Assembly: GCA_036266155.1 (NCBI GenBank)
Contig: DATANR010000457.1
Span: 1 to 8,368 of the forward strand
Length of the DNA: 8,368 nt
Source: SIAJ01 sp036266155
Lineage (GTDB): Bacteria; Planctomycetota; Planctomycetia; Gemmatales; Gemmataceae
Reading direction: 5' to 3'
Within the stretch, counting starts at the first letter, position 1, and each line of letters starts with the position of its first letter. The position numbers and the translations under genes were made by a program. Positions 1 to 5,538 of this stretch are shown here, in pieces. The notes beneath the pieces were generated by a model that worked only from the letters and a program-made list of their open reading frames with translations, was not told the DNA's origin and did no database searches.

Positions 1-31
1 GCCCGATAATGTTTCACCGACATCATCGGGC
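1..31. repeat. Inverted repeat downstream of the DUF58 gene, possible terminator
   Basis: Arms 1-11 (GCCCGATAATG) and 21-31 (CATCATCGGGC) pair over 11 positions with one mismatch (8/24) around a 9-nt loop. A second, overlapping mini-hairpin, CCGC-TCAC-GCGG, follows at 31-42. The structure lies 46 nt past the DUF58 stop codon in the direction of DUF58 transcription, so it could end that transcript. No T-tract follows on the visible side, so a classical intrinsic terminator cannot be shown. It starts at base 1 of the window, so the left arm may be cut off and the repeat may be longer. The rest of 32-76 shows no gene. Confidence 0.4.
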
Positions 32-76
32 CGCTCACGCGGCTCCGCTCGCCTTAGCCCGCTCGTCAAGGATTGT

Positions 77-1249
77 TTACGTGAATTGATACCACTCCGC
101 TGGCGGGCCAATGGGAACGAACGCAGCCTTGCGGCCCAGGACCTTGCTAACCGCCTCCGGCATTGGCGAATCGACACGACTGCTGAGGACCAGTGCCGGC
201 GCGGCCTTGGCACCGCGCGTCAAACCGCCGAGCGCGGCCGCGACGTCACCCGTCACGCCGCCCGACTCGAGCGCTAGACCGACCAGCAACTGCTCCGTCA
301 ACGCCGGGCCTGGTGGACCGTCGAGCGACCAGGGCGTCGGCCCGGCAACCGCCAGCGCCAGCCGCGCGCCGGCGGCGCGACGCCATTCGCGACAGACGCC
401 GGCGGCGAGCGAAATCACCGCTTCCAGGTTCGCCCGATCGGCTTCACTTGGTTTCTTCGGCAGCCACGGATCGACAATTAACAAGACGCGCGGCGGCGCG
501 GAGTCTTCGTACTCGCGAACGGTCAACTTGCCGCGTCGCGCCGTCGCCTTCCAGTGAACGCGGCGCGGTGAGTCGCCCGCACGATAATCGCGCAGCCCGT
601 GAACCTCCGCTTCACGCTCGACGACGCGGCGCAGTTTGCGTCGCTCCTCATCACGACCGGCCCACGCCCGAAACAGCCAGGCGCGTAGCCGTTCGCCGTC
701 CACGCGTGCGGGACGCGGCAAGACGATCAACTCTTCACCGGGAAGTAGCTGCTTGGCCCGACTCGCCAGGCCAAAGGGATATGTCGACCGAGCCACCATT
801 GGTTCGAGCGTGTAGCGCCCACGTCGCGGTATCGTCGCACGGATGCGCGGTCTAAATGTCGCGGGCGCGCCGGTCCGAACGACGAGCCACGCAGCCGTCG
901 CCTCGTCGATGCGCTCGTGCAACGTCCAGGCGCCCTTGCGCGACCCATCGTCGTGAATCTCAACATTCCATTCCGTCGGCGCCCCTGCCACGACCGGCGG
1001 GCGCGGCAGTCGCCGCGCCGCGATCCCACTCACCGCTCGACGGGCCAATAGAAAGTTCACCACCCAGAGACCGGCCAGAAGATAGGCCATGACGATGACG
1101 AGATTGATGCCCTTGAGAATGCCAATGAAGAGCAACACCGCGGCGGCGAGCATCCAGAATATGGCCTCGCGCCAGGGCGTCCGCGGACCTGGCCCCGTCG
1201 GGACGGCAAGTTCGATTACGTCGGGTTCTGCAGGCGGAGGGCTGACCAT
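77..1249 (-). CDS. DUF58 domain membrane protein (MoxR partner)
   Basis: This 390-residue protein belongs to the DUF58 family, whose members are usually encoded next to a MoxR ATPase. They have a von Willebrand A-like fold and are thought to act as membrane-bound partners of that ATPase; the exact substrate is unknown. Visible features are two adjacent hydrophobic helices at about 30-47 and 48-69, then a soluble beta-rich region. The DUF58 core follows at 219-248 (LRDYRAGDSPRRVHWKATAR and the downstream REYE). A VWA-like strand with LLIVD lies at 256-260. Length is normal for the family. An alternative TTG start at 1270 would add seven residues. ATG at 1249 is preferred because GGAG lies 5 nt upstream (1255-1258), while the TTG has no clear ribosome binding site. 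The start codon lies inside an inverted repeat. The MoxR gene is upstream on the same strand, separated by one small exported-protein gene. I see no promoter just upstream, so read-through from upstream is likely. Confidence 0.9.
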   Translation of the reverse strand: MVSPPPAEPDVIELAVPTGPGPRTPWREAIFWMLAAAVLLFIGILKGINLVIVMAYLLAGLWVVNFLLARRAVSGIAARRLPRPPVVAGAPTEWNVEIHDDGSRKGAWTLHERIDEATAAWLVVRTGAPATFRPRIRATIPRRGRYTLEPMVARSTYPFGLASRAKQLLPGEELIVLPRPARVDGERLRAWLFRAWAGRDEERRKLRRVVEREAEVHGLRDYRAGDSPRRVHWKATARRGKLTVREYEDSAPPRVLLIVDPWLPKKPSEADRANLEAVISLAAGVCREWRRAAGARLALAVAGPTPWSLDGPPGPALTEQLLVGLALESGGVTGDVAAALGGLTRGAKAAPALVLSSRVDSPMPEAVSKVLGRKAAFVPIGPPAEWYQFT

Positions 1250-1300
1250 CAGGACTCCAGCGGTTGCCAAGATCGACCACTCAAAGGTGGATGGTCAGCC
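1240..1300 (-). promoter_or_regulatory. Inverted repeat that would sequester the DUF58 start codon
   Basis: GGCTGACCATC at 1240-1250 and GATGGTCAGCC at 1290-1300 are perfect 11-nt reverse complements separated by 39 nt. In the minus-strand mRNA the second arm contains the ATG at 1249, so folding would pair the start codon. The GGAG ribosome binding site (1255-1258) would be in the loop. A small CCAC/GTGG stem (1277-1280 with 1287-1290) competes with the outer stem. This geometry resembles a translational control hairpin, but function is inference from pairing alone. Confidence 0.4.
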
Positions 1301-1303
1301 GTG

Positions 1304-1385
1304 AAGCCGGAGACCGAAGCGCAGCGCGGTCGAGGTCGTGTCGTCTATGACTCCGTCGACCTCGCTGCGCTTCGGTCTCCGGCTT
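1304..1385. repeat. Long hairpin between the exported protein gene and the DUF58 gene
   Basis: Arms 1304-1326 and 1363-1385 are perfect 23-nt reverse complements (outer part AAGCCGGAGACCGAAGC / GCTTCGGTCTCCGGCTT). After one mismatch (1327/1362) the pairing continues for six more base pairs to 1333/1356. This gives 29 of 30 pairs around a 22-nt loop. It lies 31 nt after the stop codon of the exported protein and about 54 nt before the DUF58 start. It could stop or attenuate transcription, stabilise mRNA 3' ends, or be one copy of a dispersed palindromic repeat. No T-run follows on either strand, which speaks against a textbook intrinsic terminator. Confidence 0.75.
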
Positions 1386-1416
1386 ATCCTATTCGTCCGA
1401 TTGGGTAGATGGCCTA

Positions 1417-2187
1417 CTATGGCTTAACCAACTTGAGCATCCCTTCCCCGGCGTTGCCGCTCTTATACGCCCAATGATAGGCGAGCACTCCGTCGCCAGT
1501 CCGTCCCGCGTAACCGTGTACGCTCTTCGCCTTGATCGCCGGGATCTCCCAGTGGATCTCGTCTCCGTCGACCGTTCCTTCGACGTCGTCGAACTCCGGC
1601 TTGCCATTTGCCGCCACCCGGCGTTCGATTCCCTTGAATCGGCGTCCATCCCTGGAGACCACGATCAGCGTGATCGGCTGAGCCGAAGTCTTGTCCACCT
1701 TGTTGCTGGTTGTGCCCACCCAGACGGTGCCGGCGAGGAACTCGTCCTTGCCAGCCGTCACCGCGACCCGTTCCTTGAGCTGCTTGTCGGGCTGAAGTTC
1801 CTTCAACTCATTCCGCAGGTCGTCGGCCGATTGCCCGGCCTTGTCGAGCGCCGCGATTGCCGTCGCATATGCGGCCGACAGGGTTTCGTCCGCCTTGCGC
1901 ATACCGACCTGATATTCTCGACTCGCTGGCAGGAGCTTGGGCAAGACCGGGATCGTTCCGCTCTCCTCAAAGCCTTTCTTTTCTTTGAGCAAGTAGTCGA
2001 TGCCGGCCCCGCGATCGTGTTCCGCCTTGATGACGGCATTGATGTCGGCCAGCAGTTTGTCGTGAAGGCGCGTCAATTCCTTCTTGTTCGCGGCCTTGGC
2101 CTTAATTAGCTCGATGCGGATCGGATCGTCCGCGGCGACTGTCGAGCAAGAGACGAACAGGGCGACGAGGACCAGGCGAGTGGTCAT
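1417..2187 (-). CDS. Predicted exported protein of unknown function
   Basis: I do not recognise a named family. The 256-residue product begins with a typical signal peptide: MTTR, then the hydrophobic LVLVALFVSC, then a V-A-A cleavage site near residue 19. A Cys at residue 14 is a poor lipobox (Phe at -3), so a soluble exported protein is more likely than a lipoprotein. Residues 25-140 are mostly charged helix (KKELTRLHDKLLADINAV, DDLRNELKELQ) and may form a helical hairpin. Residues 150-256 change to alternating strands with a GTVWVGTT entry, DGRRFKG, EGTVDGDEIHWEI and a final MLKLVKP, suggesting a small beta-sandwich or barrel. The start is ATG 2187 with GAGG 8 nt upstream (2196-2199). A longer reading from 2280 would run through a hairpin and lose the N-terminal position of the signal peptide. 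It sits between moxR and DUF58 on the same strand, with a long hairpin on each side, so a link to that system is possible but unproven. Confidence 0.8.
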   Translation of the reverse strand: MTTRLVLVALFVSCSTVAADDPIRIELIKAKAANKKELTRLHDKLLADINAVIKAEHDRGAGIDYLLKEKKGFEESGTIPVLPKLLPASREYQVGMRKADETLSAAYATAIAALDKAGQSADDLRNELKELQPDKQLKERVAVTAGKDEFLAGTVWVGTTSNKVDKTSAQPITLIVVSRDGRRFKGIERRVAANGKPEFDDVEGTVDGDEIHWEIPAIKAKSVHGYAGRTGDGVLAYHWAYKSGNAGEGMLKLVKP

Positions 2188-2205
2188 GGCAAGTGCCTCG
2201 TGGCT

Positions 2206-2269
2206 TCGTGGCATAACATTCCGATGTTGTGCGGTCGGTCCAGCACAAGATCGGAATCTTATGCCACGA
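2206..2269. repeat. Long hairpin between moxR and the exported protein gene
   Basis: Arms 2206-2232 and 2243-2269 pair over 27 positions with only two mismatches (2217/2258 and 2226/2249) around a 10-nt loop. The outer arm is TCGTGGCATAA with TTATGCCACGA. It begins 18 nt after the moxR stop and ends 6 nt before the ribosome binding site of the exported protein gene. There is no room for a promoter between it and that gene. If it terminates moxR transcription, the downstream gene would be silent unless read through. As a 5' leader stem it could instead affect translation or mRNA stability. It has no T-tract, and its sequence is unrelated to the 1304-1385 hairpin. Confidence 0.75.
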
Positions 2270-2287
2270 CGACCGCGCACCGTGCCT

Positions 2288-3235
2288 TTACGTCGGCGCC
2301 GTCACCTTTTGCAAGATGTCGCGAACGGCTTCGGAGGTGGCTTCGTTGTGCCCGCCGACGCCGGTGGACTTGGCAATCAGGCGATGCGCCAGCACCGGGA
2401 CGGCCAACGCCTTGACGTCGTCCGGCACCACGTAGTCGCGGCCGTCGATCAAGGCGGACGCTTGCGCCGCTCGATAAAGGCCAATGGCCGCCCGCGTACT
2501 CGCCCCGAGAACGATCTCGGCCCGCGCTCGCGTAGCTTCCACCACGTCCAACACATAGTCGGCGATGGCGTCGGCCACCTTCACCGCCCGCGCCCGCTCC
2601 TGAAGTTGCGTGATATCGCGCGCGTGCAGCACGGGCTTCAAGTGATCGACGGGTTCGCCTTCACGATGTTGCCGCAGCAGATCGCGCTCGGCCCCACGAT
2701 CCGGATAGCCCATCTCTGCACGCAACAAGAAGCGATCGAGCTGGCTCTCAGGCAGCGGATAGGTGCCTTCAAACTCGTACGGGTTCTGCGTGGCAATCAC
2801 GAAGAAGGGCGGCCCGAGCTTGTGCGTCTGGCCGTCGAGGGAGACCTGCTGTTCGCCCATCGACTCCAGCAACGCGGACTGCGTACGCGGGGTGGCGCGA
2901 TTGACCTCGTCGGCGAGCACCACTTGCGAAAACAGCGGTCCGGGGATGAATCGGAACTCGCCCGTTGGCTGGTGAAAGATGCTCGTGCCGAGCAGGTCGG
3001 CGGGCAGCAGGTCCGGCGTGAATTGAATGCGGCGGAACGTGCAGTCGATGCTGCGGGCCACAGCCTTGGCCAGCAATGTCTTGCCGACGCCGGGCACGTC
3101 TTCGAGGAGCAAGTGCCCCTCGGCCAACAATGTCACAAGGGCCAGGCGAATCACGCCGGGCTTGCCCAATACGACCGAGGCGACGTTGTCGTGCAGCTTG
3201 ACGAGGTCGGAGGTCGGCGAGGATTCGCTCCCCAT
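2288..3235 (-). CDS. MoxR-family AAA+ ATPase
   Basis: This 315-residue cytoplasmic ATPase belongs to the MoxR branch of the AAA+ superfamily. These proteins act as chaperones that remodel partner proteins, typically together with DUF58/VWA proteins encoded alongside. Seen in order: Walker A at 45-53 (EDVPGVGKT), Walker B at 105-110 (VVLADE) followed by VNRA, sensor 1 ATQNP at 148-152, and SQLDRF at 164-169 with the arginine finger R168. The C-terminal lid carries GASTRA and GRDYVVPDDV. Length is the usual 300-330. The start is ATG 3235 with GGGAG 5 nt upstream (3241-3245). A TATCAT box at 3285-3290 on the minus strand is a possible -10, with no good -35. It is the first gene of the left minus-strand group and is divergent from the propeller gene. 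All nucleotide-binding residues are intact, so it should be active. The specific client cannot be read from sequence. Confidence 0.95.
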   Translation of the reverse strand: MGSESSPTSDLVKLHDNVASVVLGKPGVIRLALVTLLAEGHLLLEDVPGVGKTLLAKAVARSIDCTFRRIQFTPDLLPADLLGTSIFHQPTGEFRFIPGPLFSQVVLADEVNRATPRTQSALLESMGEQQVSLDGQTHKLGPPFFVIATQNPYEFEGTYPLPESQLDRFLLRAEMGYPDRGAERDLLRQHREGEPVDHLKPVLHARDITQLQERARAVKVADAIADYVLDVVEATRARAEIVLGASTRAAIGLYRAAQASALIDGRDYVVPDDVKALAVPVLAHRLIAKSTGVGGHNEATSEAVRDILQKVTAPT

Positions 3236-3349
3236 TCAGGCTCCCGGAGGGTGCAGGTCCGATGCGATTGACGGTCGTCGGTTCATGATAGAAACTCGGG
3301 ACCGGTTGCCGAACCTATAATTCACGCGTCCGTGTCATGCGAGGTCAAC
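3236..3349 (+). promoter_or_regulatory. Divergent promoter region with TATAAT box at 3316-3321
   Basis: This 114-bp region separates moxR (minus) from the propeller gene (plus). A perfect TATAAT lies at 3316-3321. Transcription from it would start near 3328, about 20 nt before the ATG. No matching -35 is seen at normal spacing; a TTGACG at 3268-3273 is too far away to pair with it. GAGG at 3341-3344 lies 5 nt before ATG 3350 and decides that start. For moxR a weaker TATCAT is read on the other strand at 3285-3290. No clear operator repeat is visible. Confidence 0.35.
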
Positions 3350-5002
3350 ATGTCCACTACGTCCGCTCCACCTGCGATGGTTCATCGTGTCGGCCTTGGC
3401 CGCCGCATGTTGCCCACGGGTATCTTGGTCGTCGGCATCGCGATCCTTTTCGTGACCTGGGTTTGGCCGGGCAACGAGGCGGATTCGTTCCGCGTGGTGA
3501 AACTGCTGACAATCCTGCTCGCCACGGCTATCGGACTATTACTGGCCATGCGACCCCTGAGCGGGCGGCGCAAGATCATCTCCCTGATGGTGCTCTTCGT
3601 CATCGGCGTGCCGATGCTGTTCTGGCGGCCCGCATCGATGAACGGCAACTTCCGGCCGATCATTGTCCCTCGAAGCTGGGTGCGCGCGGTTCTCTTGGGC
3701 GGCAGTCCCGATTCCATCCTCGAAAAGCACCGTCAGGAACAGGGAACTGCCGGCATCGAGGCCGACCTGACGGAACTGCCGGACGACTGGCCCGCATTTC
3801 GCGGCCCGAACCGCGATGGCGTCGTCGGCGGTCCCAAGTTGGCGCGCGACTGGGCAAAGTCGCCGCCGAAGGAAATCTGGCGCCAACCGGCGGGCGGCGG
3901 GTATGCGTCGTTCGCGATCGCCAATGGCTTTCTCGTGACCATCGAGCAACGGCGCGACGACGAGGTTGTCGTGTGTTACCAGGCATCGACGGGCAAGGAG
4001 GTCTGGACGACGAGTTGGAATACGCGCTTCGACGAATCGCTCGGCGGCCCTGGCCCGCGGGCGACGCCCACCATCGCCCACGGCGATGTGTTTGCGCTCG
4101 GCGCCGAAGGCCGACTCGTCTGTCTCAATGGCAAGGACGGAAAAGAGAAATGGAGGGTGTCGACGCTCGATGGCAATGCAAACGTCGAGTGGGCGCAGAG
4201 CGGGTCGCCGCTCGTGGTCGATGATCTGGTGATTGTCAACGTCGGCGCGCAAACCGAAGCGGCACGGGGCCTCGCCGTGCAGGCTTTCGCTCGCACAACA
4301 GGCCGGCCGATGTGGGCGGCCGGCAACCACAAGACGGCATACGTCTCGCCGCAACTGGCGACGCTCGGCGGAATGAAACAGGTCCTCATCTTCGATGCCG
4401 ATGGTCTTGCCGGGCACGACCTGGCGGGCGGCGCCGAGTTGTGGCGATTTCCCTGGGCGACCAAGTTCGGCATCAACGTCGCGCAGCCGATCGTGGTGAA
4501 CGACCAGACGGTCTTTATCTGCTCCGACTACAGCGGCAATGCCACCGGCGGGGCGCTCGTCAAGATCACGGAGGCCGCGGGCAAGTGGTCCGCCGAGCAA
4601 GTTTGGCGCACGAAAAATACAGTTATCCGCTGCAAGTTCTCTAGCCCGGTTCGCCGCAAGCAAGCGGAAGGCGATTACGCGTATGGCCTCGACGATCCCG
4701 GCAAACTTGAGTGCATCGATCTCAAGACGGGCAAGTCCGTTTGGAAAGACGATCGCCGCCCGAGGCTCGGCGACGCCTTCGGTCAGGGCCAAATCTTGCT
4801 GGCGGACGACTTGATCGTCGTGCTGACGGAGTACGGCGAATTGATCCTCGTTGAAGCGACGTCCAGCGCGTTTCGCGAACTCGGACGAATCACCGCACTG
4901 ACCAAGGGCCCCAAGACCTGGAACACGCCCGCGATGGCGCATGGCCGCATCTACGTGCGGAACGAGGAAGAGATGGCATGCTTCGACTTGACCGGGCCAT
5001 GA
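3350..5002 (+). CDS. Membrane-anchored PQQ-like beta-propeller protein
   Basis: The 550-residue protein has three hydrophobic helices at about 22-39, 50-67 and 76-92. A linker follows, then a beta-propeller from about 147 to the end. The propeller starts with DWPAFRGPNRDG (146-157), a signature frequent in planctomycete PQQ-like/BamB-like repeat proteins. Blade repeats end in the typical '..TGKEVW' form: STGKEVWTT (213-221), DGKEKWRV (263-270), TTGRPMWAA (316-324), GGAELWRF (360-367) and KTGKSVWKD (459-467). Propellers of this type are dehydrogenases when they bind PQQ or scaffolds when they do not. I cannot identify a cofactor pocket, and there is no cytochrome c motif (CxxCH), so an enzymatic role is not supported. 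ATG 3350 is preferred over GTG 3332 because GAGG lies 5 nt upstream of it. The three helices suggest an inner-membrane anchor, with the propeller probably on the far side. It is transcribed alone and converges with the next gene. Confidence 0.88.
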   Translation: MSTTSAPPAMVHRVGLGRRMLPTGILVVGIAILFVTWVWPGNEADSFRVVKLLTILLATAIGLLLAMRPLSGRRKIISLMVLFVIGVPMLFWRPASMNGNFRPIIVPRSWVRAVLLGGSPDSILEKHRQEQGTAGIEADLTELPDDWPAFRGPNRDGVVGGPKLARDWAKSPPKEIWRQPAGGGYASFAIANGFLVTIEQRRDDEVVVCYQASTGKEVWTTSWNTRFDESLGGPGPRATPTIAHGDVFALGAEGRLVCLNGKDGKEKWRVSTLDGNANVEWAQSGSPLVVDDLVIVNVGAQTEAARGLAVQAFARTTGRPMWAAGNHKTAYVSPQLATLGGMKQVLIFDADGLAGHDLAGGAELWRFPWATKFGINVAQPIVVNDQTVFICSDYSGNATGGALVKITEAAGKWSAEQVWRTKNTVIRCKFSSPVRRKQAEGDYAYGLDDPGKLECIDLKTGKSVWKDDRRPRLGDAFGQGQILLADDLIVVLTEYGELILVEATSSAFRELGRITALTKGPKTWNTPAMAHGRIYVRNEEEMACFDLTGP

Positions 5003-5016
5003 TTGTTCGCGACCTG

Positions 5017-5538
5017 CTATCCAACGTGTCGCGTGATAACGAGGGCGATGCCAAGACCGAGATTGATCAGGGCAACCGCCAACGCCAGCGCGTCGACCGC
5101 CGACACGCGGTTGCTCTTGTGCAACAATTCGCGCACGCGCCAGCCGACCGCGGCAACGATCAATGCCAGCCACAGGAGTCTGAGAACTTCGGTGGCGAGT
5201 CCGGCGGCTGCGGGGCCTTCGATCAGCCAGAAGAAGGGGCCGAATCCGATCAGCGCGACCAGAATAGGCACGCGAATGATCGCCGGTGGGGCCAGCCGCT
5301 GCCCTTCTGGAGTATTGGGGCTGCGTGCGGATGCGAGCGACAGGACGACCAGGGCGAGGCCAAACCCGGCGGCCGCAGCGATGCCGGCCACGACCCACGG
5401 TCGCCGGGAATCGAGGAACAACCCGAAGCAGATGCCGAAGCCGATCGAGATGAGCAACGAAGCCAGCAGCCATTCGGGCAACCAACTCGGCAAGAGAGAC
5501 CGCTGATACCACGGCTTCGCGGGCTGCGGCTCAGTCAC
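5017..5538 (-). CDS. Five-helix membrane protein of unknown function, coupled to the NagA homologue
   Basis: I do not recognise a family. The 173-residue product starts with a short polar, proline-rich segment (TEPQPAKPW). It has five predicted membrane helices at about 24-42, 48-69, 86-107, 112-133 and 147-168. No catalytic motif is obvious. The start is GTG 5538: GAGG lies 7 nt upstream (5546-5549), and the GTG overlaps the TGA of the preceding nagA-like gene by four bases (5535-5538), a classic coupling arrangement. A longer reading from 5661 would overlap nagA by over 100 bp with an arginine-rich, non-membrane N-terminus and is rejected. It is the last gene of the four-gene operon. Its stop is 14 bp from the stop of the convergent propeller gene. 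Coupling suggests production in step with the deacetylase, but the sequence does not show transport or any enzyme activity. Confidence 0.75.
   Translation of the reverse strand: MTEPQPAKPWYQRSLLPSWLPEWLLASLLISIGFGICFGLFLDSRRPWVVAGIAAAAGFGLALVVLSLASARSPNTPEGQRLAPPAIIRVPILVALIGFGPFFWLIEGPAAAGLATEVLRLLWLALIVAAVGWRVRELLHKSNRVSAVDALALAVALINLGLGIALVITRHVG

Noticed and set aside
1304..2269. The two long hairpins as terminal inverted repeats of an insertion sequence
   Set aside because: The hairpins are each self-complementary but differ in sequence from one another. The gene between them is an exported protein, not a transposase, and no target-site duplication is visible.
2188..2280. N-terminal extension of the exported protein to a start at 2280
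   Set aside because: It would translate the 2206-2269 hairpin and move the signal peptide 31 residues away from the N-terminus. The ATG at 2187 has its own GAGG site.
2084..3271. 395-codon open frame on the plus strand opposite moxR
   Set aside because: It lies over the MoxR gene, whose Walker A, Walker B and sensor motifs are intact on the other strand. The plus-strand product shows no domain and no ribosome binding site.
3350..5002. Propeller protein as an active quinoprotein alcohol dehydrogenase
   Set aside because: The protein has no haem-binding CxxCH, and I cannot recognise the PQQ-contacting residues. Only the repeat fold is supported.
3539..5512. 657-codon open frame on the minus strand opposite the propeller gene and part of the membrane protein gene
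   Set aside because: It is antisense to a gene with clear domain motifs. The translation is arginine- and histidine-rich with no recognisable motif, as expected from the codon bias of GC-rich genes read on the opposite strand.
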